DNA from: Neptunitalea lumnitzerae
GTDB lineage: Bacteria > Bacteroidota > Bacteroidia > Flavobacteriales > Flavobacteriaceae
Assembly: GCF_027924185.1 (NCBI RefSeq)
Contig: NZ_BRVO01000002.1
Span: 124,001-188,000 of the forward strand
Direction: 5' to 3'
Length of the DNA stretch: 64,000 nt
Shown: piece after piece, positions 1-10,210 of the stretch
Layout of the letters: each line of letters begins with the position of its first letter
Position numbering within the stretch: position 1 is the stretch's first letter
Program-made: the position numbers and the translations under genes
Notes under the pieces: generated by a model
Databases searched by the model: none
The model's input: the letters and a program-made list of their open reading frames with translations, nothing else
Told to the model about the DNA's origin: nothing

Positions 1-1595
1 ATACCTTGCCCTAAAATAGTTGCTTCTCTAATTCCTGTATCAGAAATTCTGTATTCCCCATATTTTTCCTGTAAGCCTTCAAGCCCTTGGTTTACATCTC
101 CTATGTTTCCACTATCTTCACCAAAAACAAGAGCTTCTGGATAGGTAGAAAAAATAGTATCAAAATTTTCTCTTAAGATAATACGAGCATCTACCGTTTC
201 AGAATCTTCAGAATAAGTAGGTTTTACTTCTTTTACGTGTAATGGCGAATATTTACTTTCACTATATAAAAGAGAGCTATACTTAGGTTGAATTTCTGCT
301 GTTATATTTTTTATCCAATTTCTTAGTTCGTTAGCCTCAGCTGTTTGTTCATTGCTAATATATCTCAATGTTTTACGAGCCGTAGAGAAGGTATCTTTTC
401 TACTAGGTTCGTCAATTGAAATAAGATCATTTTTAAGCTTATTAACAAAGGCTTTATTAGGGCTAGAGTTCGCTATTTTGTTTAAGATAGCGGTAAGCTC
501 TTTCTTTTCGTTTTTTATTGGGTTAATAAAATTAGCCCATGCACGTTTTTTACCTTCTCTAACTAATCTTTTTATATCTTTTTCAATGGCTTCTAATTCC
601 TCATCGGTACTAATACCGTTTTCAATCATCCATTGGCGCATTTTTGCGTTACAATCATGTGCTCTTTCCCAAGCTAAACGCTCTTTGCTTTTATATCTCT
701 CATGAGAACCAGAGGTAGAGTGTCCTTGTGGTTGTGTTAATTCTTGTACATGAATTAAAACAGGTACATGTTCTGTTCTGGCAATTTCAGAAGCCTTTTC
801 AAAAACTTCTACAAGAGTAGGGTAGTCCCAACCTTTTACAGTTAATATTTCAAATCCTGCTTCTGTTTCAGTTCTTTGAAAACCTTTTAAAATCTCAGAA
901 ATACTTTCTTTAGTGGTTTGGTACTTAGCTGGTACAGAAATTCCATAATCATCGTCCCATACACACATTACCATAGGTATTTGCATAACCCCGGCAGCAT
1001 TAATGGCTTCAAAAAAGATACCTTCAGATGTAGAAGCATTACCTATTGTACCCCAAGCTACTTCGTTTCCATTATCAGAAAATTTACTAGCATCTATACC
1101 TTTAACATGACGGTATATTTTAGATGCTTGTGCTAAACCAACTAAACGAGGCATTTGACCAGCGGTAGGAGATATATCTGAACTAGAGTTTTTTTGTTGA
1201 AGTAAGTTCTTCCAATCATCATTTTCATCAAAACTGTGTGTAGCAAAGTGTCCACCCATTTGTCTACCACCACTCATTGGGTCAGCTTCTAAATCGGTAT
1301 GTGCATACAATCCGGCAAAAAAGTTTTCAATGCTATATAAATCAAGCGCCATCATAAAAGTTTGGTCTCTATAGTACCCACTTCTAAAATCACCATCTCT
1401 AAAAGCTTTTGCCATGGCTAATTGAGGAACTTCTTTTCCGTCTCCGAAAATTCCAAATTTAGCTTTTCCTGTAAGTACTTCTCTTCTTCCTAATAAACTA
1501 CATTCTCTACTTGTAACGGCAATTTTATAGTCTGATAATATTTCTTGTTTGAAATCTTGGAAGGTGATGTTCTTAGTTTCAGGATTTTCTTGCAT
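1..1595 (-). CDS. 2-oxoacid dehydrogenase E1, fused alpha/beta type (3' end outside window)
   Basis: Thiamine-diphosphate E1 component of a branched-chain or related 2-oxoacid dehydrogenase complex, which decarboxylates the oxoacid and passes the acyl group to the lipoyl E2. I translated it from the ATG at 1595-1593; the frame stays open for 531 codons to the window edge. Visible E1-alpha segments are GGRQMGGHFATHS, ISPTAGQMPRLVGLA and STSEGIFFEAINAAG, where the diphosphate-binding part is expected. Near the window edge the E1-beta signature begins (VFGEDSGNIGDVNQGLEGLQ), so both subunits lie in one chain, as known from Bacteroidota homologues of about 650-800 residues. A clear promoter sits just upstream. 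Exact substrate (2-oxoisovalerate versus others) cannot be decided here. Confidence 0.9.
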   Translation of the reverse strand, partial: MQENPETKNITFQDFKQEILSDYKIAVTSRECSLLGRREVLTGKAKFGIFGDGKEVPQLAMAKAFRDGDFRSGYYRDQTFMMALDLYSIENFFAGLYAHTDLEADPMSGGRQMGGHFATHSFDENDDWKNLLQQKNSSSDISPTAGQMPRLVGLAQASKIYRHVKGIDASKFSDNGNEVAWGTIGNASTSEGIFFEAINAAGVMQIPMVMCVWDDDYGISVPAKYQTTKESISEILKGFQRTETEAGFEILTVKGWDYPTLVEVFEKASEIARTEHVPVLIHVQELTQPQGHSTSGSHERYKSKERLAWERAHDCNAKMRQWMIENGISTDEELEAIEKDIKRLVREGKKRAWANFINPIKNEKKELTAILNKIANSSPNKAFVNKLKNDLISIDEPSRKDTFSTARKTLRYISNEQTAEANELRNWIKNITAEIQPKYSSLLYSESKYSPLHVKEVKPTYSEDSETVDARIILRENFDTIFSTYPEALVFGEDSGNIGDVNQGLEGLQEKYGEYRISDTGIREATILGQG

Positions 1596-1621
1596 AGTTT
1601 AGAAAAATTAGATTGATGGTG

Positions 1622-1652
1622 CAAATATACCAAATCGAAAGATGATTTGCAA
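1622..1652 (-). promoter_or_regulatory. Bacteroidota-type promoter of the E1 gene
   Basis: Read on the minus strand, TTG (1652-1650) is followed after 20 bases by TATATTTG (1629-1622), a perfect match to the known Bacteroidota -7 element TAnnTTTG with a -33 TTG. The start codon is 27 bases further on, giving a short leader. Confidence 0.65.
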
Positions 1653-1767
1653 TTTTACTTTTCTTTACAATTTGTTAATTATATAATTTAACCCTTGTAA
1701 AAATAAATTTTTCTTAAAAATGTTTTAAATTATTGTGATTTATTGAGGTTTTTGAAATCTATAGGGC

Positions 1768-4593
1768 TTAGAACCATTTTCTGGTGAATAGACCTGTAAG
1801 GGCTTTAGGGGAAAGGGTAACAATAAAACGAATGTTATTAGCATAATGTGGTTGTGCTATTTCCCATCCGTTGTTAGAATATACAGGTAAGTACAATTCA
1901 AAATAGTCGGTAACCAAATTTAAACGAATACCAGAATCATAAACAAACTTGGTAGGAATGTTTTTATTTTTAACCAACCCCAGATCTCCATAGGCTTCAA
2001 TCCATCTATAAATACTTGTACTAAAATTGCTTGTTAGCATCCAATCATTGCTATATTGTGGTGTAAGTTTTGATTTAAAACCACCCTCAGCAACTATTAA
2101 TTGTTGACTAAAAATACCTGTACTTTCTGAACGACCTAAATAGTTATAATCAAATAAATAATCTGTTGGCCTATCTAGAGCAAAATCAAAATAATTGGTA
2201 TTAGTATTATTATGAAGAAATTTTCCTCCAAAGAACCGAATGTTAATTTGTCTGTTATTATCAAATAATTTTCGGTACTCGTAATTAAAAGAAAGTTTAG
2301 AAAATTTAGAACCAGCTTGCGCATCTACAAACCAAGAATGATAATTTAATATATTGTTATTATAGTTAAGGTACCTAGCATTAAAAACAGTATAGCTTGG
2401 GTTTTCTAGTTCAACTAAGGTATCTTTTTCACGTTCAATATTTACCGCTCTAAAATTTAAAATTTGTCTTTTATTAGACCTTAGGTCTTTAGGTCTAAAC
2501 GTAAAACTTACAGAAGGGGTAAAGGATTTGTATACTAGACCCTCTGCATAATGATAGTAGCTACCTGATAAGCCATAATTGACAAGAAATAAATTAGAAT
2601 TGTCTATAAATTGTCTGTATTGTATAGAAGCTCCTCCAACTAAATCATTGGAGTTAAAACCGTATTGAGGTTTAATAGAGTAGAGCAGGGGCTTAGTTAA
2701 AAGTGTTTTATTATACATTTTAGCTCCTAAAATAAAACCATCGTAAAGGTTAAAGCCAAACTCTGGCATAAAAAATACTTGGTTGTAATTAGGATCTTCT
2801 GCATCTTGAAATAATCTAAATTGTAAAGGTTTATGATTGAATAAGCCTTTAGTAGACTTGTAATTATTTCGTTGATTGTATTCAGGAATTACTTTTTCAT
2901 AATTTAAAGCAAACTTATCTTCTCCATTATTAGGAATTGTAAAGGTTTTGTTGTTCTTAATATCAGTTAACCAATATTTATGTAAAAGCTTTTTGTTTTT
3001 AAAGGTATAGATGGAAATAGGCACTTCTGCTTTTTGCTTATTTTTAATTTTAACCTCTAATGAATCTCCTTTTTCTTTAACTGATTTTATGGTATAATCA
3101 ATCTTATGATTTGTGCTAAGATAATCATTGAAAAACCAATCAACATTTTTATCAGACTTACTAATGATTAGGTTTTTAAAGTGTTCTTTTGTTTTTTGGT
3201 TGCTTAGTAAAAAGTCTTTGATTAAAGAAACAGACATTTGCTGTTCTAAGTAATCATCTAAATATTTTAAGCCTATACCAGCTTTATATTTGTTAGCAAT
3301 GTTATTATTAAATTTTAATAAGGAATCTCTTGAGGTATCTAGCGGTTGATCAATGTGCTTTCTAGCCATGAGCATATAGTACATTTGATATTGCTCATTA
3401 AAATCCATTTGAGTAAAGTGAAAGCTTTTTAATCCCCATACATTAGAAAAATTCCCAGCAAGTTTCATGTCAGGATAGTAATCCTCTATAAATTGCATCA
3501 TCAAATACGTTTCTATTGCATCGTAAACCCATTTATCTTTTCTAGGGTCGGCATCTATACTTTCTGCTAAATAGCTACTCAGCGTAGTTTTTAAAAGTTT
3601 TAATTCATATAAAAACTGATCTTGAAAAGGAGCTAAAAATGAGGGTAACTGATTTAAACCATAAATAGGGTTTTTACGGTAATCACTTTCAGAGATGAGA
3701 ACTCTTATTTTCTTTTTTTGCGGTATGTACTCTTGTAAAAAACGGCTCACCTTATCTATAGATAGGTAAGAAACAGGTTCTGAAATGTTTTCGGGTTCTA
3801 TATTACTAGTAAAAACAATATTATCTGTTTCAATTTCAGTGAACGTTTTAAACGGTTCAAAGTATAGTTTTATATTTTTTACTTCATCATATTCTAGTTG
3901 AACATGCCTGTAAGTACCAACAGTTTCTTTAGAAGTAACAGCAGCATTAGATGTAAGAAATAATGTGTTTGGATAGTTGAAGTTAACCTTGTACTTACTT
4001 TTTTCTACGTACATGTCGTTTAAGTTCATGTTACTGTAGAGTTTCCAATCATCCTTGTAAGGAATAGGGGCTAGGTACCAATATTCTAGCTTAATATTGC
4101 CAAACTTATCGTAGCCATATCCTGTAAATTCAGCAGAAGGTAATTTGGTAGTATAGGTTAAGTTTAAGGTGTAGCTTTCATTAGGGTACACAGGAGATTT
4201 TAATTGCACTTTAATTAAATCATCTGCTTCTAATCTTTTCCAAGAAAGCGTTTTGTAGGTTTTATCTATAATAGATATAATTTGGGTGCTACCCCTTTGT
4301 TCCTCATTTGCAAAATGAAGACTTTTATCAAATTCTTCTGCAAACCTTTTGGCCAGCGCCGTGTTTTTATTTTGGTACGCATTGTTCCAATCATACAAAT
4401 AAATCTGGTTTAAGGTATCATTTGTATGATTGGTAAAAACTAATGTTTGCTGAATATTTATAGCCTTTAAATCTTCATGTAAAGTTGCCGTAATGGATTG
4501 TTCTTCCTGAGCAAAACCGCTTTTGCTCAAAAAACAGCAAAAGGACAGAAGTACTATATGTATATAAACGTTAGTTTTTAGTGCGTATGTCAT
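1768..4593 (-). CDS. M1-like pseudopeptidase with C-terminal outer-membrane barrel
   Basis: A 941-residue exported protein. Residues 1-28 form a signal peptide ending in GFAQ. Residues about 30-480 resemble the M1 aminopeptidase (gluzincin) fold. The zinc-binding HExxH expected near residues 338-342 reads LSSYL, and the following helix that normally carries the third ligand reads DAIETYLMM (358-366), so the catalytic zinc site looks lost. The C-terminal half (about 620-941) alternates short hydrophobic strands with polar turns and ends in an aromatic pair (RKWF), as outer-membrane beta-barrels do. It is probably an outer-membrane protein with a non-enzymatic periplasmic M1-like part. Its function is unknown. 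It lies 31 bases downstream of the short clpP and may share its transcript. Confidence 0.72.
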   Translation of the reverse strand: MTYALKTNVYIHIVLLSFCCFLSKSGFAQEEQSITATLHEDLKAINIQQTLVFTNHTNDTLNQIYLYDWNNAYQNKNTALAKRFAEEFDKSLHFANEEQRGSTQIISIIDKTYKTLSWKRLEADDLIKVQLKSPVYPNESYTLNLTYTTKLPSAEFTGYGYDKFGNIKLEYWYLAPIPYKDDWKLYSNMNLNDMYVEKSKYKVNFNYPNTLFLTSNAAVTSKETVGTYRHVQLEYDEVKNIKLYFEPFKTFTEIETDNIVFTSNIEPENISEPVSYLSIDKVSRFLQEYIPQKKKIRVLISESDYRKNPIYGLNQLPSFLAPFQDQFLYELKLLKTTLSSYLAESIDADPRKDKWVYDAIETYLMMQFIEDYYPDMKLAGNFSNVWGLKSFHFTQMDFNEQYQMYYMLMARKHIDQPLDTSRDSLLKFNNNIANKYKAGIGLKYLDDYLEQQMSVSLIKDFLLSNQKTKEHFKNLIISKSDKNVDWFFNDYLSTNHKIDYTIKSVKEKGDSLEVKIKNKQKAEVPISIYTFKNKKLLHKYWLTDIKNNKTFTIPNNGEDKFALNYEKVIPEYNQRNNYKSTKGLFNHKPLQFRLFQDAEDPNYNQVFFMPEFGFNLYDGFILGAKMYNKTLLTKPLLYSIKPQYGFNSNDLVGGASIQYRQFIDNSNLFLVNYGLSGSYYHYAEGLVYKSFTPSVSFTFRPKDLRSNKRQILNFRAVNIEREKDTLVELENPSYTVFNARYLNYNNNILNYHSWFVDAQAGSKFSKLSFNYEYRKLFDNNRQINIRFFGGKFLHNNTNTNYFDFALDRPTDYLFDYNYLGRSESTGIFSQQLIVAEGGFKSKLTPQYSNDWMLTSNFSTSIYRWIEAYGDLGLVKNKNIPTKFVYDSGIRLNLVTDYFELYLPVYSNNGWEIAQPHYANNIRFIVTLSPKALTGLFTRKWF

Positions 4594-4624
4594 TCAATTG
4601 AGTGCTGAATTAACAAAAATGTAA

Positions 4625-5179
4625 TTAGACTAATTTGTCTAGCGGTTGATCTACAATACCATATTCTAATGATTCTTCTGCAGACATCCAATAATCTCTG
4701 TTAAAGTCTTTCATTACTTTTTCTATGGTTTGGCCACAATTTTCTGCTAATATTTCGGCACTTAATTTTCTTGTTTTAACAATTTCTTCCATCTGAATAG
4801 CTATGTCAGAGGCCTGACCTCTTGCTCCACCACTAGGTTGGTGAATCATAACTCTTGCGTTTGGCATTATAAATCTTTTTCCTTTTTCACCAGCTGATAA
4901 AAGGATAGACCCCATAGAGGCTGCAAATCCTGTACAAATAGTAGAAACCGGACTGCTAATACCTTTCATGGTATCATAAATAGCAAAACCTGAAGTTACG
5001 TACCCACCAGGGCTATTAATTATTAATTGAATTTCTGTACCAGGAGCGGTTAATTCTAAATACATTAACCTGTCAATAACATGTTTTGCAGAATTATCAT
5101 CTACTTGTCCCCAAAGAAATACTTTTCTTTGTTCTAGCAATTTTTCATCAATTGCTTCTTGTATTTTCTTTTTACTCAT
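4625..5179 (-). CDS. clpP: ClpP-family serine protease, short paralogue
   Basis: Proteolytic subunit of a Clp-type ATP-dependent protease, which forms a barrel fed by a ClpX/ClpA-type unfoldase in the cytoplasm. All three catalytic residues are visible: Ser88 in GFAASMGS, His113 in RVMIHQPSGG and Asp162 in FNRDYWMSAEE. At 184 residues it is shorter than the usual flavobacterial ClpP (about 220 residues, with a long N-terminal extension). It is also not next to tig or clpX, where the housekeeping copy usually lies. It is therefore more likely a second, specialised ClpP. Start chosen at the only plausible ATG, 5179. Assignment to the family is secure; the paralogue status is inference. Confidence 0.9.
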   Translation of the reverse strand: MSKKKIQEAIDEKLLEQRKVFLWGQVDDNSAKHVIDRLMYLELTAPGTEIQLIINSPGGYVTSGFAIYDTMKGISSPVSTICTGFAASMGSILLSAGEKGKRFIMPNARVMIHQPSGGARGQASDIAIQMEEIVKTRKLSAEILAENCGQTIEKVMKDFNRDYWMSAEESLEYGIVDQPLDKLV

Positions 5180-5292
5180 TGTTTTTTATATTACGACAAT
5201 ATACCTTTTATAATAGTGTACTAAGTTTTCTAATGTTTTTTATTATGTAAATAAAAATAAAACTTTAGTAAATTACTTTTAATTTTTTGAAA

Positions 5293-5985
5293 TTAAAAGT
5301 TAGGACTCAAATTATATTCTTTGTAAAAATCGTCCAGTATTTCAACTACCTCATCTTCATGGTCTACAATCTTTACAAGGTCTAAATCTTTTTCACTTAT
5401 ATTTTTGTATTGGTTGAATAAAGTTTCTTTAATCCACTCAAATAAACCACCCCAAAATTTAGTACCTACAAGTATAATAGGGAATTTATCTATTTTTCCT
5501 GTTTGTATTAAGGTAATAGCCTCAAATAATTCATCCATGGTTCCAAAGCCACCTGGCATTACAACAAAACCTTGTGAATATTTTACAAACATTACTTTTC
5601 TAACAAAAAAGTAATCAAAGTCCATCATTTTATCGCTGTCTATGTAAGGGTTGTAATGTTGTTCAAACGGAAGTTCAATATTTAAACCTACAGAGGTTCC
5701 GTTAGCTAAATGAGCACCTTTGTTACCTGCCTCCATTAAACCAGGGCCTCCTCCGGTAATTACGCCATAGCCAGCTTCTACTATTTTTTTTGCAATTCGT
5801 TCTGTTAATTCATAGGTAGGATGGTCTGGTTTAATACGTGCACTACCAAATATAGATACACATGGACCAATCTGACTCATTTTTTCAAATCCGTTTACAA
5901 ACTCACTCATAATTTTGAACAATGCCCATGAGTCGTTCGTTTTTATTTCATTCCAGCTTTTAGAATGTTTTTCGTTACTTTTCAT
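5293..5985 (-). CDS. LOG-family (TIGR00730) nucleotide-binding protein
   Basis: Rossmann-fold protein of the LOG/'lysine decarboxylase-like' family. The family members studied so far are cytokinin-activating phosphoribohydrolases or nucleotide 5'-monophosphate nucleosidases; lysine decarboxylation is a misnomer. The 230 residues contain the glycine-rich GGGPGLMEAGNKGA near residue 80 and the diagnostic PGGFGTMDELFEA near residue 145, which supplies the catalytic Arg/Glu neighbourhood. It begins one base after the uvrA stop codon, so the two are co-transcribed and possibly translationally coupled. No signal peptide; cytoplasmic. Exact substrate is not known. Confidence 0.88.
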   Translation of the reverse strand: MKSNEKHSKSWNEIKTNDSWALFKIMSEFVNGFEKMSQIGPCVSIFGSARIKPDHPTYELTERIAKKIVEAGYGVITGGGPGLMEAGNKGAHLANGTSVGLNIELPFEQHYNPYIDSDKMMDFDYFFVRKVMFVKYSQGFVVMPGGFGTMDELFEAITLIQTGKIDKFPIILVGTKFWGGLFEWIKETLFNQYKNISEKDLDLVKIVDHEDEVVEILDDFYKEYNLSPNF

Positions 5986-5986
5986 A

Positions 5987-8821
5987 TTATAATTTCAATT
6001 CTTTTTTTAGGAAAGTAGCTGTGTAGCTTTCCTTATTTTTAATTATTTCTTCGGGTGTTCCTGTAGCCAGTAACTCTCCACCGCCTTTTCCGCCTTCTTT
6101 ACCTATGTCAATAATGTAATCTACCATTTTTATAACGTCTAGATTATGCTCTATAATTAAAACGGTATTTCCTTTATCAACCAAAGAGTTTAAAACATCC
6201 ATTAATATTCTAATATCTTCAAAATGTAAACCTGTGGTAGGCTCATCTAGTATATAGAAAGTATTACCGGTATCTTTTTTAGAAAGTTCAGTGGCTAATT
6301 TAATACGTTGTGCCTCTCCACCAGATAGGGTAGTAGATTGCTGCCCTAGGGTAATATACCCTAAACCAACATCTTTAATAGTTTTTAATTTACGATATAT
6401 TTTCGGAATGTTTTCAAAAAAGTCTACAGCTTCATCAATGGTCATTTCTAAAACATCTGCAATAGATTTTCCCTTGTATCTAATTTCTAGGGTTTCTCTG
6501 TTAAATCGTTTTCCATTACAGGTTTCACATTCTACATATACATCTGGCAAAAAGTTCATTTCAATAACTTTTAAACCTCCACCTTTACAAGTTTCACAGC
6601 GTCCGCCAGCAACATTAAAACTAAATCTGCCAGGTTTGTAACCTCTAATCATAGCTTCAGGGGTTTTGGTGAATAAAGTTCTTATTTCACTAAAAACACC
6701 TGTGTACGTAGCAGGGTTAGAACGTGGAGTTCTACCAATAGGAGACTGGTTAATATCAATAACCTTATCTATATGCTCTAAACCTTTTATACTTTTATAA
6801 GGTTTTGGTTTTTTTAATGCATTAAAAAAGTGAGCATTTAAAATAGGGAATAGGGTTTCATTAATTAGAGTAGATTTACCACTTCCAGAAACACCAGTAA
6901 CCCCAATCATTTTACCTAATGGAAAAGTAACACTTATGTTTTTAAGGTTATTACCCGTACATCCATTAAGTTTTATTTCGTTTCCATTTCCTTTTCTACG
7001 CTCTTCAGGTATAGCAATTTCTCTTTCGCCACTTATATAGTCAGAGGTTAAGGTATGGTGTTTCATAATCTCTTTAGGAGTACCTTGAGATATTATTTCT
7101 CCACCATGTTTACCAGCTTTAGGGCCAATATCTATCACATAATCGGCCTGTTCAATCATATCTTTATCATGCTCAACCACTAACACAGAGTTACCAATAT
7201 CACGTAGAGAAACCAACGATTTGATAAGTCTTTCGTTATCTCTTTGGTGTAACCCAATACTTGGCTCATCTAAAATATATAATACCCCTACTAGTTGCGA
7301 ACCAATTTGAGTAGCCAAACGTATACGTTGTGCTTCACCACCTGATAATGATTTAGAACTTCTGTCTAACGTTAAGTAGTCTAAACCTACATCTAACAAG
7401 AAACTTATACGGGCCTTAATTTCTTTTAAGATTTCTTCGGCAATGGCAAATTGTTTTTTAGATAGTTTTTTAGGAAGTTTTTCAAACCAATTAGCAAGGT
7501 CTACCACATCCATGTGTGCTAGCTCAGAAATGTTTAGACCATTTACCTTAAAGTATAACGATTCTTTTCTAAGTCTGCTACCATTACATTCCGGACAATC
7601 GTTTTTGTCCATAAACTCTTTAGCCCATCTCTTTATTGAAGAAGTATTACTTTCTTCATACTGAGTAGTTATAAAGTTGATGATACCTTCAAAATCAATT
7701 TTATAATCTCGGGTAATACCCATTACTTTAGAAACTACAGAGAATTTTTCTTTACCCCCGTGCAAAATCATTTGCATAGCTTCTTCCGGGATGTCACTTA
7801 TAGGATCGGTAAGTTTAAATTCAAAACGTTCTGCAATTAGTTCTAACTGCTTAAAAATCCAACTCTTTTTATATTCACCAACAGGAGCTAATCCTCCGTT
7901 TTTTATAGATATTTTCTTGTTAGGAATAATCTTATCAATGTTTACTTCATGTACCAATCCTAGCCCTTTACAGTTAGGGCACATTCCTTTTGGAGAGTTA
8001 AAGGAAAAAGTGTTAGGTTCTGGAGTAGGATATGATATACCCGAACTTGGACACATTAGGCTTCTACTAAAAAAGCGAGCTTCTTTTGCACCATGAGCAA
8101 TCACCATCATTACATCATCTCCATGGTACATGGCTGTGTTAATGCTTTCCATTAAACGCTTTTCAAACTCTTCACCCTCGGTAACTTGTAGTCTATCAAT
8201 AACAATTTCAATGTCATGTGTTTTGTAACGGTCTACCTTCATACCATGTTCTAGGTCTTGAATTTCTCCGTCTACTCTTACCTTTAAGAAACCTTGTTTA
8301 GAAATTTGTTCAAAAAGCTCTCTGTAATGACCTTTTCTAGATCTAATTACCGGAGCCAATATATTAATACGTTCCCCTTTAAAATCATTTATAATTAAAT
8401 CTTTTATTTGCTCATCAGAGTAGCTAACCATTTGCTCACCTGTTTTATAACTATAGGCATCACTGGCTCTTGCATAAAGTAGCCTTAGAAAGTCATAAAT
8501 TTCAGTAATGGTACCAACAGTAGAACGTGGTGACTTAGAGGTGGTTTTTTGTTCAATTGCAATAACAGGAGACAACCCATCTATTTTATCAACATCCGGG
8601 CGTTCTAATCCTCCTAAAAACTGACGAGCATAAGCAGAAAAGGTTTCTATATATCTTCTTTGTCCTTCGGCATAGATAGTATCAAATGCTAAGGAAGATT
8701 TACCACTCCCAGAAAGTCCTGTAATAACTACTAACTTTTCTCGGGGAATAGATACATCTATATTCTTTAAATTATGAACTCTCGCTCCTTGAACTTCTAT
8801 ATAATCGTCAAATGTCTTCAT
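5987..8821 (-). CDS. uvrA: Excinuclease ABC subunit A
   Basis: Damage-recognition ATPase of nucleotide excision repair, which loads UvrB at DNA lesions. I chose the ATG at 8821 ([10 protein letters not shown], 944 residues), not the upstream ATG at 8905, because family homology starts there. Two ABC modules are visible: first Walker [15 protein letters not shown], second [14 protein letters not shown], with two LSGGEAQRI signatures. Zinc-finger segments follow: DCPECNGSR in the middle and [10 protein letters not shown] with CETCNGKR near the C terminus. In the first finger the second cysteine is replaced (MCPSSGIS), which I recall as usual in Bacteroidota. Followed after one base by the LOG gene. 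Confidence 0.97.
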   Translation of the reverse strand: MKTFDDYIEVQGARVHNLKNIDVSIPREKLVVITGLSGSGKSSLAFDTIYAEGQRRYIETFSAYARQFLGGLERPDVDKIDGLSPVIAIEQKTTSKSPRSTVGTITEIYDFLRLLYARASDAYSYKTGEQMVSYSDEQIKDLIINDFKGERINILAPVIRSRKGHYRELFEQISKQGFLKVRVDGEIQDLEHGMKVDRYKTHDIEIVIDRLQVTEGEEFEKRLMESINTAMYHGDDVMMVIAHGAKEARFFSRSLMCPSSGISYPTPEPNTFSFNSPKGMCPNCKGLGLVHEVNIDKIIPNKKISIKNGGLAPVGEYKKSWIFKQLELIAERFEFKLTDPISDIPEEAMQMILHGGKEKFSVVSKVMGITRDYKIDFEGIINFITTQYEESNTSSIKRWAKEFMDKNDCPECNGSRLRKESLYFKVNGLNISELAHMDVVDLANWFEKLPKKLSKKQFAIAEEILKEIKARISFLLDVGLDYLTLDRSSKSLSGGEAQRIRLATQIGSQLVGVLYILDEPSIGLHQRDNERLIKSLVSLRDIGNSVLVVEHDKDMIEQADYVIDIGPKAGKHGGEIISQGTPKEIMKHHTLTSDYISGEREIAIPEERRKGNGNEIKLNGCTGNNLKNISVTFPLGKMIGVTGVSGSGKSTLINETLFPILNAHFFNALKKPKPYKSIKGLEHIDKVIDINQSPIGRTPRSNPATYTGVFSEIRTLFTKTPEAMIRGYKPGRFSFNVAGGRCETCKGGGLKVIEMNFLPDVYVECETCNGKRFNRETLEIRYKGKSIADVLEMTIDEAVDFFENIPKIYRKLKTIKDVGLGYITLGQQSTTLSGGEAQRIKLATELSKKDTGNTFYILDEPTTGLHFEDIRILMDVLNSLVDKGNTVLIIEHNLDVIKMVDYIIDIGKEGGKGGGELLATGTPEEIIKNKESYTATFLKKELKL

Positions 8822-9076
8822 AGTAATACTGCAAACCGCAAAAATACAAATTTGAATACAAACTTTATTTTGCTTTGGCGGATAATGCGTAACGTTAACA
8901 AGCATTTAAGATTCTTAACAGTAAAATGAAAATATTTAAGATAAATGGAAGTCCTTAGTGAAGTTATTTTTACTTTTGATATGGGTATCACTCGTATGTA
9001 TTTCTAAAACATTACAAGAACATTTTATCGTGGACTTGCCTAAGACTAATTTAGTACTCTTTTAAGCAACTTAATT

Positions 9077-10210
9077 ATGAAAGAAATTAAAAAATGTAAA
9101 ACTGCAGTTTTTGAAATGTATAAAAGATATTATGAATCATCTTTTATATTTCATAATTATACCTATACAGTGTTTGCCGCAGAAGCACTTGATACGTTAA
9201 TTGAAGCCGAAAAAATTAAAGATGAACAACAAATTTTAAAACTTAAGTTAGCGGTATGGTTGCATGCAGTGGGGTACTATAAAGATTTAGAAGTAGGGGG
9301 AGAGACTAGTGTACATTTAGCCAAAGAATACATGGTAGATGCTGGTTATGAGGCTGCGTTTATTAATGAAGTATTAGCTTTAGTAGCTGTTACAAATTAT
9401 AAAAACGGACCTTCTAATTTGTTAGAGGAAATTATGAATGATGTTTCTTTTCATTTCTTTTTTGCTAAGAATTTTAATGAATTATATCAGTTATGGCGAG
9501 TGCAAGAGGAGTCTATTAAAAATAGAAAACTAAGCAATGATGAATGGGGAGCTCATGTAAAAGGATATTTAAATCATGTGCAGTTTTATACCTACTATGC
9601 TATTAGAAATTGGGAAACTAAGGTGCGATTTAATTATTTAAAAGTACTTTCTAGAGAAGAAAAGCAAAATGAAAAGTTGATAGAAAAGGGGAAGGATACG
9701 GTGTTTAGAATAACCCTTAGAAATCATATTTCTTTGAGTGATAATGCAGATAGAAAGGCACATATTTTGCTCTCGGTTAATGCCATTGTTATATCTATTA
9801 TTTTTTCTAGAATATTTCCGAAGTTAGATAATCCGTCTAACCACTTTTTATATGTTCCTACCTTAGTGTTTATTGTTTTTACCGTATTGTCTATTATACT
9901 TTCGGTTATTGCCACAAGGCCAAGAGTTACAAAAGGAAAATTCTCTTATGAAGAGCTTACCCATAAAAAGGTGAACATTTTATTTTTTGGTAATTTTTAT
10001 AGAGTAAAGCTACAAGACTATGAGAGAGCTATGGATAAACTGTTACAAGATGGAGATTTAATATATAGTTCACTCACCAAAGACCTTTATTATTTAGGGA
10101 AGGTAGTAGCTAAGAAGTACAGAATATTACAATATACCTATGTAGTTTTTATGATAGGAATTGTAATTTCTACCATGATGTATGTTATCTATTTTAATAT
10201 GTACAATTAG
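9077..10210 (+). CDS. Degenerate HD domain fused to Pycsar-effector-type (DUF5706) membrane domain
   Basis: A 377-residue two-part protein. Residues 1-190 look like an HD phosphohydrolase, but the metal ligands are changed: the usual FHNYxHT reads FHNYTYT (25-31), the HD pair reads HA in WLHAVGY (61-67), and the late aspartate region reads NDVSFH. Residues 205-377 match the DUF5706 domain used by Pycsar (cyclic-pyrimidine antiphage) membrane effectors: RNHISLSDNADRKAHILLSV, two hydrophobic segments (about 232-285), LFFGNFYRVKLQDYERAM, then a last membrane helix (353-374). No pyrimidine cyclase lies nearby, so a working Pycsar pair is not shown. It is transcribed divergently from uvrA. Its stop codon overlaps the stop of the convergent DCC gene. 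Domain assignment is from memory of the family; role unknown. Confidence 0.8.
   Translation: MKEIKKCKTAVFEMYKRYYESSFIFHNYTYTVFAAEALDTLIEAEKIKDEQQILKLKLAVWLHAVGYYKDLEVGGETSVHLAKEYMVDAGYEAAFINEVLALVAVTNYKNGPSNLLEEIMNDVSFHFFFAKNFNELYQLWRVQEESIKNRKLSNDEWGAHVKGYLNHVQFYTYYAIRNWETKVRFNYLKVLSREEKQNEKLIEKGKDTVFRITLRNHISLSDNADRKAHILLSVNAIVISIIFSRIFPKLDNPSNHFLYVPTLVFIVFTVLSIILSVIATRPRVTKGKFSYEELTHKKVNILFFGNFYRVKLQDYERAMDKLLQDGDLIYSSLTKDLYYLGKVVAKKYRILQYTYVVFMIGIVISTMMYVIYFNMYN

Noticed and set aside
8822-8905. N-terminal extension of UvrA to the ATG at 8905
   Set aside because: The extra 28 residues have no match to the family and homology begins at the ATG at 8821.
9077-10210. A complete Pycsar antiphage system
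   Set aside because: The membrane effector-type domain is present, but no pyrimidine cyclase gene lies in the neighbouring genes (uvrA, DCC, mutS2). Only a domain relationship is supported.
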